DNA of 64,000 nucleotides. Origin: Cornus controversa. Its lineage: Eukaryota > Streptophyta > Magnoliopsida > Cornales > Cornaceae. Below, in pieces: positions 1 to 12,953 of the stretch. Within the stretch, counting starts at the first letter, position 1, and every line of letters begins with the position of its first letter. The notes beneath the pieces are model-generated. The model searched no databases. It was not told the origin of the DNA and was given only the letters and a program-made list of their open reading frames with translations. Location: assembly GCA_026545225.1 (NCBI GenBank), contig CM048845.1, positions 107,892,533 through 107,956,532 of the forward strand. Direction: 5' to 3'. The position numbers were made by a program, and so were the translations under genes.

Positions 1-3000
1 TTGAATGGGGTCTAAAACAAATAGTTTTAAAAACATAGAGCAAGAAGATTTATGAACATTGAGATAAACAGATAAATTTTGAAAGAGGGAGTCGAATTTG
101 AAGATATTTTGAACGGGGAATAAAACTATACTTTTTCAAACGGGGAGCTACAACGAGGATTTTGCAACTCAAAATTAAAACTATCATTGGATCTCTTTTT
201 TGATAGTTTATGGGAGAAATTGTATATCCATGGGGACATTGTTGACATTTTGGGCATATTGAGAGGTTGAGGCCCGATTTGGTCCTGATTTTTGGAATTA
301 GGAGGGGTAAAAGGAAAACTTTGAATAGGGTGGTAAAAGAATGATTTTCAAATATCGAGGTAAAATGATGATTAGTTCTCTTTTTTGATACATAAATGAG
401 AGAAATTGTACATCCATTGGGGACATTACTGAGATTTTGGACATATTGAGAAATTGAGAGCCATATTCGGTAACAGAGAACTTGACGGCCCTATTTGGTC
501 TTTGTTTTTGAAACGTGTAGGGGTAATAGGATGATTGAAAATCGTTATGATAATAATATTATTAATTTTGAATGGGGTCTAAAAAGGATAGTTTTAAAAA
601 CATAGAGCAAGAGGATTTTGGAACATTGAGATAAACGGATAAATTTTGAAAGAGGGAGTCGAATTTGAAGATATTTTAAACGGAAATAAAACTATAGTTT
701 TTCAAACAGGGAGCTAGAACGAGGATTTTGCAACTCGGAATTAAAACTATCATTGGATCTCTTTTTTGATAGTTTACGGGAGAAATTGTATATCCATGGG
801 GAAATTGTTGACATTTTGGGCATATTGAGAAGTTGAGGGACCAATTTGGTCCTTATTTTTGAAATTAGGAGGGTGTTAAAGGATAACTTTGAATAGGGTG
901 GTAAAATAATGATTTTTAAAAATTGAGGTAAAATGATGATTAGTTGTAATTTTTGATACATTTATGAGAGAGATTGTACATCCATTGGGGACATTATTGA
1001 TAGTTTATGGGAGAAATTGTATATCCATGGGGACATTGTTGAAATTTTGGGCATATTAAGAGGTAGAGGCCCGATTTGGTCCTTATTTTTGGAATTAGGA
1101 GGGGTAAAAGGAAAACTTTGAATAGGGTGGTAAAAGAATGATTTTCAAATATTGAGGTAAAATGATGATTAGTTCTCCTTTTTGATACATTTATGAGAGA
1201 AATTGTACATCCATTGGGGACATTATTGAAATTTTAGACATATTGAGAAATTGAGAGCCCTATTCTATAACGGAGAACTTGACGGCCCTATTTGGTCTTT
1301 GTTTTTGAAACGTGTAGGGGTATTAGGATGATTTAAAATTGTTATTATAATAATATTATTAATTTTGAATGGGATCTAAAAAAGATAATTTTAAAAACAT
1401 AGAGGAAGAAGATTTTGGAACATTGAGATAAACAGATAAATTTTGAAAGAGGGAGTCGAATTTGAAGATATTTTAAAAGGAAATAAAACTATAGTTTTTC
1501 AAACATGGAGCTACAACGAGGATTTTGCAACTCGGAATTAAAACTATCATTGGATCTCTTTTTTGATAGTTTATGGGAGAAATTGTATATCCATGGGGAC
1601 ATTGTTGACAGTTTGGGCATATTGAGAAGTTGAGGGCCCAATTTGGTCCTTATTTTTGAAATTAGGAGGGTGTTAAAGGATAACTTTGAATATGATGGTG
1701 AAAGAATGATTTTTAAAAATTGAGGTAAAATGATGATTAGTTGTTATTTTTGATACATTTATGAGAGAAATTGTACATCCATTGGGGACATTATTGAAAT
1801 TTTGGACATTATGAGAAATTGAGAGCCCTATTCTGTAACAGAGAACTTGACAGCCCTATTTGGTCTTTGTTTTTGAAACGTGTAGGGGTAATAGGATGAT
1901 TTAAAATCGTTATAATAATAATATTATTAATTTTGAATGGGGTCTAAAAAAGATAGTTTTAAAAACATAGAGCAAGAAGATTTTGGAACATTGAGATAAA
2001 CAGATAAATTTTAAAGAGGGAGTCGAATTTGAAGATATTTAAACGGGGAATAAAACTAAAATTTTTGAAACAGGGAACTACAACGAGGATTTTGCAACTC
2101 GGAATTTTTGATACATTTATAAGAGAAATTGTACATCCATTGGGGACATTATTGAAATTTTTGACATTTTCAAAAATTGGGGCCCAATTCGGTCTTTGAT
2201 TTTGAAACAGGGAGAGGTAAGAAGATAACTTTGATCAGGAATGTAAAAGAATGATTTTCGAACATTAGAACAAGGAGTACGATGTAGATTTTGCAACAGG
2301 AGTTAAAACTATCATTAGTTCTCTTTTTTGATAGTTTGTGGGAGAAATTTTATATCCATTGGGGTCATTTTTGGCAATTTCTACATATTTAGTGGTTGAG
2401 GGCTATCTTTGTTTTTGAAACAGAGGGGTAATAGAATTATTTGAATCGTTATAGTAAAAAGATTATTAAAAGGTTGACGGCCCTATTTCGTCTTTGTTTT
2501 TGAAACGGGGAGGGGTAATAGGATGATTTAAAATCGTTAGAACAATAATAATATTAATTTTGAATGGGGTCTAAAAATGATAGTTTTAAAAAAATATTGT
2601 AAGAAGATTTTGGAGCATTGAGACAAAAAATAAATTTTAAAAGAGGGAGTCAAATTTGAAGATATTTTAAACAGTGAATAAAGCAATAGTTTTTCAAACA
2701 GGGAGTTATTACAAGGATTTTGCAGCAAGGAGTTAAAACTATCATTGGATCTCTTTTTTGATAGTTAATGGGAGAAATTTTATATCAATGGGGACATTGT
2801 TGATATTTTGGGCATATTGAGAGGTTGAGGGCCCTATTTGGTCTTTATTTTTGAAAAAGAGAGTAATAGGATGATTTTGAATCTTTATAATAAAAAGATT
2901 ATTTTTGAAAAGGGTCTAAAAAAGATAGTTGCACAAACATATAGTTAGAAAGAAGATTTGAACCATTGAGGTAAAAAGATGAATGTTGAAAGAGGAAGTT

Positions 3001-6000
3001 GAATGAAAGATTTCTGGAACAAGGAATTAAAACTATGGCTTTTCAAATAGGGAGCTACAACGAATATTTTGCAATAGACTTAAAACTATCATTAGTTCTC
3101 TATTTTTATAGGTGTATGGGAGAAATTGTATATCCAAGGGGGACATTGTTGACATTTTGGATATTTTGTGAGGTTAAAGGCTCTATTTGGTCCTGGAATC
3201 GTTATAGTAAAAAGATTATTTTTGAAATGGGGTTTGGAAAAGGTAGTTTTACAAACATAGAGCTAGAAAAGAAGATTTTGGAAAATGAAGGTAAAAATAT
3301 GATTTGTGAAAGAGCGAGTTGAATAGAGGATTTTTTAAACGGGGAATCAAAACTATGGTTTTTGAAAAAGGAAGCTACAACGAAGATTTTGTAACAGGGA
3401 GTTAAAATTATTATTAGTTCTCTTTTTTGATAGGTTTATGGGAGAAATTGTATATTCATGGGGACATCATTGTTGACATTTTGGACATATTGAGAAGTTA
3501 AGGGCCCTATTTGGTCCATGTTATTGAAACAGGGAGGGATAATAAGATGATTTTGAATCGTTGTAGTAAAACGGTTATTTTTTATAGGGGTCTGAAAAAG
3601 ATTGTTTTACAAACATAGAGTAAGAAGAATTTGGAACATTGAGATAAAAAGATAAATTTTGAAAGAGGGAGTTGAATTTGAAGATATTTTAAACGGGGAA
3701 TCAAAACTATAGTTTTTCGAACAGGGAGCTACAACGACGATTTTGCAACAAGGAGTTAAAACTATCATTAGAACTCTTTTTTAATAGTTTATGAGAGAAA
3801 TTGTATATCCATTGAGGACATTGTTGACATTTTGGGCATATTGAGAAGTTAAGGGCCTTATTTGGTCCTTATTTTTGAAACACTGAAGGATAATATGATG
3901 ATTTTGAATCATTATAGTAAAAACTATCATTAGTCCTATTTTTTGATAGGTTTATGGGAGAAATTGTATATTCATGGGGGACATTGTTGACATTTTGGAC
4001 ATATTTAGAGACAAAGGGCCATATTTGGTCCTTGTTTTTGAAATAGAGAGGGGTAATAGGATGATTTTGAATCATTATAGTAAAAAGATTATTTTTCAAA
4101 CAGGGAGGGGTAATAGTATAACTTTGAACAGTGTGATAAAAGTATGATTTTGAAACATTGATGTAAAAAGATTATTTTGAAATGGGTGAAAAAACAATAA
4201 TATTTTAAATAGAAAACAAATAATTTTGAAACATTGAAGAGACAATATAATTTTATAAAGATTGATTAAAAAGAGAAAATTTGAAATAGAGAGTCAAAAC
4301 AACAGGGAGATAAAAGGATCATTTTGAAACATTGAAGTAAAAATATAGAAAAAAGAATATTTTTCAAACAGGGAGGGGAATAGGATAACCTTGAAGAGGG
4401 TTCTAAAAAGATGATTTTGAAACATTGAGGGAAAAAAGATTATTTTTGAAGTGCGTGAAAAAACAGTAAGATTTTGAAATAGAAAACAAATAATATTAAA
4501 ACATTGAGGTGAAAAGATGATTTTATAAAGATAGATTAAAAAAATAATATTTGAAATAGGGAGTCAAAAGACGAAACTAGGAGTTAAAAAGAAGATTTTT
4601 GTAACATGTTTTGAAACAGGGAGATAAAAGGATCATTTTGAAACATTGAAGTGAAAAAATTATTTTTGAAATGGGGAAACAGGGAGATAAAATGATCATT
4701 TTGAAACATTGAAGTAAAAATATTGTTTTTGAAAGGGGATCTGAAAAGGATAGTTTTAGAAACATAGAATTAAAAAGAAGATTTTGAAACATCGAGGTAA
4801 AAAGATTAATTATGAAAGAGGGAGCTGAAAAGAAGATTTTGAAATGGGGAGTCAAAACTATGGTTTTTGAAAGAGGGAGCTACAACGAAGATTTTGCAAT
4901 GGGGAGTTAAAACTATCATTAGTTCTATTTTTTGATAGCTCTATGGGAGACATTTTATATTCATGGGGGACATTGTTGACATTTTGGACATATTGAGATG
5001 TTGAGGGCCCTATTTGGCCCTTGTTTTTGAAACGGGGAAGGGTAATAGGATGATTTTGAATCATTATAGTAAAAAGTTTGTTTTTGAAAGGAGGTCTAAA
5101 AAGATAGTTTTAAAAACAAAGAGTTTAAGATTTTGGAACATTGAGGTAAAAAGATAAATTTCGAAAGAGGGAGTTAAATAAAAGATTTTTGAAACAGAGA
5201 GTTAAAACGATGGTTTTTAAAACAGGGAGCTACAACGAAGATTTTGGAACAGGGAGTTAAAACTATCATTAGTTTTCTTTTTTGAAACTATCATTAGTTC
5301 TCTTTTTTGTTTGGTTTGGAGGAGAAATTGAATATCCATGTGGGACATTGTTGACATTTTGGACATATTGAGAGGTTAAGGGCCCTATTTGGTTCCTATT
5401 TTTTTAAACAGGGAAGGGTCATTGGGATTATTTTGAATCGTTATAGTAAAAAGATTATTTTTGAATGAGAGTGTGAAAAAGATAGTTTTACAAACATATA
5501 GTTAGAAAGAAGATTTTGGAACATTTAAGTAAAAAGATGAATTTTGAAAGTGGAAGTTTAATAGAAGATTTTTTAAACGGGGAGTTAAAATTATAGTTTT
5601 TGAAACAGGGAGCTAGAACTTTGCAACAGGGAGTTAAAACTATCATTAGTTCTCTTTTTTCATATGTTTATGGGAGAAATTGTATATCCACAGGGGACAG
5701 TGTCATTTTAGACATATTGAGTGGTTGAGGGCTCTATTTGATCTTTGTTTTTGAAACAGGGAGAGGTAATAGGATGATTTTGAATCATTATATTAAAAAG
5801 ATTTTGGAACATTGAGGTAAAAAGATGAATTTTGAAAGAGTGAGCTGTACAGACGATTTTTGAAATGGGGGAGTCAAAACTATGATTTTGAAACAGGGAG
5901 CTACAACGAAGATTTTGCAATAGGGAGTTAAAACTATCATTAGTTCTCTTTTTTGATAGGTTTATGTGAGAAATTGTATATCCATGGGGACATTGTTGAT

Positions 6001-6084
6001 ATTTTGGATATATTGAGAGGTTGAGGGCCCTTTGGTAGTTGTTTTTGAAACAGGGTGGGGTAAAAGGATGATTTTGAATCGTTA
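1..6084. repeat. Degenerate tandem repeat array, ~570-bp higher-order unit
   Basis: The whole stretch is built from recurring modules: a gggacattgttgacattttg block, a ggccctatttggtccttgtt block, a gaaacagggagggg block and a gggtctaaaaaagatag block. Taking the gggtct block as a marker, copies begin near 4, 571, 1368, 1936 and 2563, so spacing is about 567, 797, 568 and 627 bp. Farther right it becomes irregular, with ~320-370-bp spacings and a 4100-4860 stretch made mostly of gaaac-agggag short repeats. Short minus-strand open frames here have repetitive Lys/Phe/Asn-rich products and no recognisable domain; they look like by-products of the repeat. Divergence between units is high, so the array is old. 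No coding function is supported. Confidence 0.85.
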
Positions 6085-8215
6085 TTATGGTTAATGAGAT
6101 TTTAAGAGGGTTTGAATCCTCAAAAACTCATCCCTATGGCTTTTAAAATTGACCTACACAAGGCCTATGATTCTATTTCTTGGAATTTTCTATTTTGCAC
6201 TTTGAAAACTTTTGGCTTTGGTGATCAATGGATTGGGTGGGTAAAGGAATGCCTCTCCACCGCTTGGTTCTCTGTTTTAGTTCATGGATCTCCTGCTTGC
6301 TATTTCCAACCACAAAGGGGTTTGAGGCAGGGTTTGGCTTCATCACCTCCCCTTTTTACTCTCATCAAAGAGATTTTTTCTTCTATGATTCTATATGAGG
6401 GTGAGAATGGCAAGTTTTTTGTTCAGTTCTGTTGCTGTACAAAATGGTATGTCTTTCACTCACTGCTTTTATGCAGTTGATCTGTCTTTAATTTCCAACG
6501 CTAATATCAAATTTGTTGGTTGTATTGTCAATATTCTGGGCTCTCAGTTAACTAGAATAAAAGCAAGGGCATTTTTCTCTAAATCAGTGAGAGGGAAGAA
6601 TCAGATTTGTCGAGTCCTAGGCATGAGCTCTGGGACTTTACCTATGCACTACTTGGATTTGCCTATGACTGACAGGGGACTGAAGAAAAAGGAGTGCAAA
6701 ATCTTATTAGATAAAGTTGCTGCTAAGCTCAATAAATTGGGGATCTCTGAGTTTATACTAAGCGGGTAGACTTGAGTTGATTAAATCAGTGATTTATTCG
6801 ATAATTCAATATTGGTGTAGTGCCTTCAAGCTTCATGTTACTGCTGTATTTGCTATTGAGAAGATGATTAAAAACTTCTTGTGGGGGTTGCAGTCTAAAT
6901 TCTAGAAAGTTACACCTCTTGAGATGGAGTACGGTTTCTTTTCCTAGGATTGAAGGTGGAATGGGCCTAAGGAGGATTGCTGATGTTAATAAAGCTGCTC
7001 AGTGTAAATTGTTCCGGGATTTTGTTCAAGAGAATGATAGAATGAGGATCCCCGGTTGAAATAGATCGATTTGCAGCATGAATCCATTTGGTCCTGCACT
7101 GTGAGGAAAATGCATTCCATGTTCTGGAAACATTTTCTAGAAGTCACAGAATTTATGGCTAGCAATGTCACTTCCCAAATTGGTGATGGCCAAGCTCTAA
7201 GACTCTTCCTGGACCCATGGTGGAATGGATATTCTTTAATTCAGAATTTTGGCCATAAGATTAAAAGGAAATTTGATCTTTTTAGAACAGCTCCTCTTAG
7301 TTCTATCCTTCATAATGGTAGATGGAGGAAACCAGAGTTTCTGGCTGAGGAAGTTGAAGATATTTGGAATCAAATTGCTGTTGTTCCTATTGTGCAAGGC
7401 TCTGACTGTATTAACTGGAAACATGGTGTTGCATCATTCAAATCTTTTTGGAAACATTATAGAACAGAAGGTCCTAAAAAACAATGGTCAAAGTTAGTGT
7501 GGAATGGAGGGCCAGCTGCGTGTATCACCTCTTGTTTGGCCATACAAAATAAGTTGCCTTCTCTTTCAAATTTACAGCTTTGGGGCATGTGTTACATCTA
7601 TCTGTCATAATTGTATGAAGAATTCTAACATGAGAGATCATCTATTTTTCAGTTGTTGGTTTGCTCAGAAGATTTGGAACTGGTTGGCTAGTTTGTTCAA
7701 TTGGAATTGGGGCAGTGTGGAACTGTGGATAGCTTTGATAAGCTGATGGGTTGGTTTACTGTTAATTCAAAGCCTAGAAATACTAAAAGCAAAATGTTGA
7801 GACTAATTTTCACTTATACCACTGCTGGCAAATTTGTTGGTCCAGGAATCAGAAATTTCATGATGATATTGATGTTAATCCCTATCAAGCTGCAAGGCAG
7901 ATTTTATGGAATATTGTGGATACTTTAGGTCTTCAACTTTAGGACCTGCTGCAGGTGTTTTGTCTTTAAGTGGGCCTTCTAACAATGGCCAGATTGTTAG
8001 AAGGTTTTGTGGATTGTTTTGTCTTCCCATTTGTTCTATTGGTTTCATTGTTTTGTTTCCTTTCGTTGGCTTTTTTGTTTTGATGTTCTTGTTAGCAAAC
8101 TTCTGGAAATGGGCTTCTGGTAAGCCTTTTCTGGTTTTGATTGAGAACTTTTTTGGTTCTCCTGTTGTTGTATTTCTGTTTGTTTGTTAATGAAATTATT
8201 TGGCTTAGGAAAAAA
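6085..8215 (+). mobile_element. 5'-truncated, inactivated L1-type LINE (non-LTR retrotransposon)
   Basis: Fragments of a plant LINE ORF2 follow one another in shifting frames. They start within the reverse transcriptase domain (FKIDLHKAYDSISW, about 6142-6185) and continue through the QRGLRQG block (about 6310). The catalytic FADDL box appears as YAVDL (about 6470), so one of the two essential aspartates is lost. The thumb region follows, then a zf-RVT-like C-terminal part (RDHLFFSCWFAQKIW, about 7630-7680). The 3' end reads aatgaaattatttggctta followed by an A tract near 8210, typical of plant L1 LINEs. At least five frameshifts or stops break the frame. The endonuclease and ORF1 are absent, as expected of 5' truncation during target-primed insertion. 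Satellite-like sequence resumes for ~30 bp after the A tract, so the LINE landed in the edge of the tandem array. Confidence 0.9.
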
Positions 8216-8690
8216 AAAGACTAAAAAAATATAATTTTGAAATATAAATAAGTAGTGTTTGGGTAGGGGCTGCGGTTCGCTTAAATCAATAGTGTTTGGC
8301 TAGATAATGTGGTCTCTCTCCTTTGCGACCAAATATCATCTTTTATTGTAATCCTATAGCAATCTTAAGAAGGGGTACAACACCAATATCCTCTAGTAAT
8401 AAATCCTAAATTCAAATAAATAATAGAGTACAACCATAACATTTAAAAAGTCAAAAGATCATACAGTATAGTAGCAACATGTAAGACATTTTAAAATGTG
8501 ATCAATTTCCATGAATTTTAGAATCATGTCAGAAATAAACATTTGCACATATAGTATAGTAGTAGCAAGAGTGAGATTTAGACAAAATATAAATAGAACA
8601 AGATTAAAACAGGTACATAACCAAATGGACATAAAGCATAAGAAATCTGGAAACACATATTTCGCAAATTGGAAAATAAAGGGTGAACTA
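8216..8690. other. Non-coding AT-rich stretch
   Basis: Apart from ~30 bp resembling the left-hand tandem array just after the LINE tail, I see no gene here. A pair of agtgtttgg motifs around 8256 and 8290 flanks a GC-richer patch and could be a transposon terminus, but no partner end was found. Confidence 0.4.
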
Positions 8691-8696
8691 CCTTGC

Positions 8697-8968
8697 CTGA
8701 ATGAATCCTGCATCAGCCAAATCCTTATCCTCATTCATGCATAACCCAATCAGTTCTATCTCCATTCAGTGTACGACCTTGGCGAAAGACCAAAGTTTTC
8801 ACCATTCCTACTGTTTGTTTTTTGTAAAGAACAGCTCTATCCTCCTTTCCTGTTGTTTTTCAATACCCATTTCCAGTTGAGCGACTTGTTTTGGGCCAAT
8901 TGCATATTTCCTCTCTCGCAGACAAAAGAAATACATTCACGATCTTTACTTCGCAAACAACATTTATC
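8697..8968 (-). pseudogene. NAC transcription factor exon 2, decayed fragment
   Basis: Read on the minus strand after an acceptor (tttcctcag), the sequence follows the middle of a NAC DNA-binding domain through several frame changes: a DK..LRSKDRE stretch, RERKYAIGP, SRSTGNGYWKTTGK (the Trp codon is TGA here), then [15 protein letters not shown] and [10 protein letters not shown], and after a small deletion EDKDLADAGFIQ. This is the block usually carried by exon 2 of three-exon NAC genes of the NTL type. At least three lesions are visible: a 1-nt loss near the SRST block, the TGA, and a deletion at HEYRLEDK. The exon ends CAG followed by gcaagg, which would be a GC donor. I found neither exon 1 (GFRFxPTDEEL) upstream nor a C-terminal exon downstream, so this is a fragment or dead gene. 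It keeps DNA-binding residues but could not make a NAC protein. Confidence 0.75.
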
Positions 8969-10302
8969 TGAGGAAACACCAAGCATTAGGTAAGAACCAC
9001 AAAAAGAAAATAGGATGTGCAAATACATGATGACATAAACTATAAAAAGCTTATTTTCATGCACCAAGATGGTAGCTTCTCAATAAAAAAATAAAATAAA
9101 AAATGAGTGCTTCTAAAGAACAACAGTACGACAAAAACAAAAATTAGATGACAAAAAAGACAAAAGCATCGGAAAGCAGAAAAATATTCCCAGACCAAGT
9201 AAAAGAAACAAATGATATGTCATCTCATAAAGCCATTAGCATATATCTGCCAACTGAAAACATCACAAATGCCAAAAGCATGTGTTAATCATACATATAA
9301 AACCCCACAGTTACATATCAGCAAACAGCAAACCTACTGAAGAACAAAGTGAATTTAGTGAAACGAAATCCTAGAGCGGGGGGACAATCTCGCTATAAAG
9401 TATGCCAATAGGACGTCCCACAATCTAATAATCTTTTGAATACAATATTGTGTCTTGTAAACTAGGAAAAGAAGAAACCCTTTCCACAAATATTTTTTTC
9501 CCAGAGTATAAATAAGATGGAGACAGGAAGACCTTTTGAAAACCATAAAAAATATGCGTAAAAATGCCACAAGGAACCCTTCCCAACACATTTAAATCCC
9601 GTCAAGCCCAATGTCGAAACAAGATATTCCACGAACACCACAACCTACCGGAGTTCATGGAACAAAAAGCACAGCCAAGAAACCACTAATACCACTGATG
9701 CTTCTTGGAGAGATCAAAAGACATTAGGTGTGCAAGACAAATACTGTTGTTTTCAATATTATCAGCCTCATACTTGAAAAACGCACAACAACTACACATA
9801 CTTGAAACAAAAAGAAAGCAACAAATCTATCATGCCCTTTTGTCAAAAGATAGGGAACTTAGATGATTTTTCCAAGCAGAAAACATCATAAACATCTCAA
9901 CAAAAAAAACGCATACTCTGCTTTCAACACATTATGCTTCACAAAGTTGACAACTCAAAACTCAAAGTAGCCATAGACAAATGAAGAACCAAAAAGCAGG
10001 TAACGAGACTCTAACAACCTCATATATAACTATATATAACTATTATTTATGGACAATGAGAAAGACCTGAACACACATGTCAAAAACTAAAAAACATGAG
10101 ACCGCAACAATAGATTATCAAAAACCTCCAAATCACACGATGTACTGAAAATTACAGACACTGTGTCATACAAATAGAAGTGCGAAATATGAAATCTGAC
10201 CTAGGGTACTATTAACTAATAATTTCACAAGTAGAATTCAAAAACAAACATAATATAAAGGTCAAAACATATTTATTGTAAATAAAGGTCAATAGAGCAT
10301 AC
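8969..10302. other. Intergenic or intronic AT-rich DNA, no exon recognised
   Basis: Short open frames occur on both strands but none has recognisable protein features or a NAC exon 1. If the exon at 10505-10303 belongs to a real gene, this stretch would be its intron, with later exons I cannot identify. Confidence 0.4.
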
Positions 10303-10505
10303 GGCGATAAACTTGTTGACTCTCTTAGACTCTTCGATGGCCAAGAAATCTGTCTCAAATGCAGAGGCGCTTTGTCGTCGGAAACTTCGTTTGATTTCGG
10401 GCTTAATCTCCGGCGCCGTGGCGGTGGTGTCGCCATTGGAGTTCTTGGTAGAGAGAGAGAGTTAAGTTTCATCGATGAATCTGTCGCCCCAAGAACGTAA
10501 AACAT
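10303..10505 (-). CDS. Possible first exon of an unidentified gene
   Basis: A GC-richer island on the minus strand with the look of a gene start. A TATA box lies at about 10549-10540. Three in-frame ATGs follow at 10505, 10472 and 10436, and a plausible donor (ATCGCC before gtatgc) ends the exon at 10303. From the ATG at 10436 the product is a basic, Pro/Arg/Ser-rich segment (MATPPPRRRRLSPKSNE and onward). A second frame over the same bases is open from a stop just upstream and gives a more ordinary-looking sequence containing FETDFLAIEESKRVNKFIA, but it lacks an ATG. I cannot tell which frame is used. No family is recognised and no later exon was found, so it may be an orphaned gene start. 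Confidence 0.35.
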
Positions 10506-10539
10506 GTGAGAGAACAGTAGACTGTCCGCGATTGATCGT

Positions 10540-10549
10540 ATATATATAG
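10540..10549 (-). promoter_or_regulatory. TATA box upstream of the possible exon at 10505
   Basis: Minus-strand ctatatatata lies about 35 bp before the ATG at 10505 and about 70 bp before the one at 10472. That spacing makes the second or third ATG the likelier start if transcription begins ~30 bp downstream of the TATA box. Confidence 0.4.
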
Positions 10550-10559
10550 TTTAAAAATA

Positions 10560-11223
10560 TAACCGTTAATCTAGCTTAAGGCCCACGCACACAGAACTAG
10601 TGAAAACTGGGGTAAATCTGTACTTCTGTTGAGGTTTTGCGTTGATTAAACTTTAAAAAAAAAAAATTGGTGCACAAAAAAACGGTCGATTAATCCCGTT
10701 AAATAGGTTTTTTTTTCCGGTAAATACCAATTTCACCCTTCTTGCTTAAAAGACTTTAGTAGCCTTGTTCATTCTCCTAAAATTACATTTTATGCTCCTT
10801 ATTATAACATTTTCACCCGAAATTTCCCCTATTTTTGTTTTAAAGTGCAAAAAAATTTCATAAATTATGTCCAAATTTGTAAATAACCACATAAACTATA
10901 TTTTGTACACAAAACCTTCTAAACTATGACATTTTGCTGCAAAATATTCCTCATGTCTAGTTTTTTGCATTAAATGGCCATAATATCTTTTCTTATTAAA
11001 TTACACTTAATCCATTTTTTTTATTAAAATAGATTATTAAAAAAATTCATATTATTTTGCCATACTCGATGGGTCTGACAGGGAGGTTAGTGTAAATTGA
11101 TAAACAAGAGAAAAACACAACATATATTTACGATAGCTCAGGGACGTCAATATAATTTGCATTCCAAAAATCATGTAGTATAGAAATTTACTTCCATTAA
11201 AGCTCCATTTTACAAAAAATTTA
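10560..11223. other. AT-rich intergenic DNA
   Basis: No gene or repeat boundary recognised. Phrases such as aaaccttctaaactatgac and cacaaactataaa suggest old transposon debris of the same general type as the elements at 40386 and 58433, but similarity is too weak to delimit. Confidence 0.35.
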
Positions 11224-11743
11224 GGATAAATATCACTAACACCTCCCAGAGGTTTGATGTATTGACATGCAATTACAACTTTGTAAATTTTCGTCACCAA
11301 CACTACTCCCTGTCAACTTTTTCATTTTTTTAATATGTGAAATGTCTTAATTGTCTATGATTATTTAAATATATTTTAATATAAAAATATCATAATAAAA
11401 AAATGACCACAATACCCTTCTTGATTGCCATTTCAATTAATTTTTTATTTTATGATAATATTATTATTTATGGAAATAAATAATTATATATATTATTAGG
11501 TCATATATATTATATTCTATATATATAGATGAATAGAGAAAAAGAAAGAAATTTAATTACTTTTTATTAATGTTAACATTATTATTTATGAAAATAAATA
11601 ATTATATATATATATATATTAGTACAATGTATATATATAGATTGATAGAGAAAAAAGAAACAGAAATTTAATTACTTTTTTATTTTATATTAACATTATT
11701 ATTTATGAAAATAAATAATTATATATATATATATATATTATAG

Positions 11744-11774
<31 letters not shown>

Positions 11775-12000
11775 GTATATTCAAAGGGGTATTTTGGTAC
11801 ATTAGACAGGATTATATATATATATATATATAGATAGAGAAAAAGAAATAGAAATTTAATTACTTTTTATTTTATGTTAACATTATTATTTATGAAAATA
11901 AGTAATTATATATATATATATATATATATTATAGTATAGTGTATATATATAGATTGATAGAGAATAAGAAACAGAAATTTAATTACTTTTTTATTTTATT
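11224..12000. mobile_element. Truncated MULE-like TIR element, family B, copy 1
   Basis: The left ~190 bp (ggataaatatcactaac through a stretch about ATG-ACCACAATACCC) matches almost base for base the left end of the element at 40700-42646. The internal part is a stack of degenerate ~110-130-bp units, each with a tagagaaaaaga motif, aaatttaattacttttt, acattattatttatg and an (AT)n run. A ggggtattttggtacatta phrase at about 11777 matches position ~42398 of the other copy. The right terminal inverted repeat present in the 40700 copy is missing here. No transposase is encoded. Confidence 0.75.
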
Positions 12001-12953
12001 CATGTTATGAAGTTTGGCGTTAATTTTTCTTAAAAGTCTTTTATGTACCATGATTATTGATGATTTTGGATTCTCAAGTAGATACTATATTATAGAAGTT
12101 ACTTAATTTCAACAGAGTAGTTCCAAGACTAATTATTCAGCCTAACATGTTCATAAGAAAAGTAAATATTTGAATACTAATTTGAGAAGTAAATTAAGAA
12201 AAGCCCGAATACGTGAAGTTCATCAACATGAGTAACATTCACTGATGCACCACATATATAGTAGCACAATGATTAAGAGATTTCCTTCAAGAAGCATGTG
12301 TACACAAACAACAGGTGTCATTACTAGCAATGAACAAATCCTCTCATGCAATAAATGATGATACCATTCCATATCTCTATTGTACGGAAATAGTTGCATC
12401 AAACTTGGTTGCAAAGTGCCATTGACTGCCACCTCCAAGAATAGTAGCCCATTACCATATCCTAGATAAAAAAGAAAAATATGTACACACGTGTATGTAT
12501 ACACTTGTATAGGCCTGAAAACATATATACAGTAACATATATATCAAACGCCTCATGTAAACTGAGAAACATATTCCAATGAGACAGTGAAAAGAAAAAA
12601 AAGTGTAATAACAAAAAATTCAAATTATCGACTCCAATGGTTCTCAAATCACAATTCTTAAATTCTCATAACAATAAGTTCATCAATAAATGCACAACAA
12701 ATTCATAAAATTTGCTCTAATAATATTAGTCATCATTACATCATAATCTCACCACAAAATTCAGTCAATATATATATAAATGAAGGATTGAATTTCTCTA
12801 GGACATAATCCGATCTCGATTCCCATTTCTCTGAGAATTAGTTACCTGTAATGCAAAGATACAGTGAACTCAAGGATACAGGATCGAAAGTAACAACCAA
12901 TCTTACAAGAATATTTGTCAGAAGTGTACATAAATTCAGGGATATTAGGTAAT
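12001..12953. other. Intergenic DNA, no feature supported
   Basis: A 93-codon minus-strand open frame (12504-12223) follows a possible acceptor near 12466, but its product resembles nothing I know. I do not call it. Confidence 0.35.

Noticed and set aside
692..5920. Several 60-120-codon open frames in the left tandem array
   Set aside because: Their products are Phe/Lys/Asn-rich and follow the repeat period; none has a domain, a start context or a stable frame between units.
12223..12504. 93-codon minus-strand open frame with an acceptor-like tag in front
   Set aside because: No family resemblance, no donor or partner exon, and surrounding DNA is repeat-rich.
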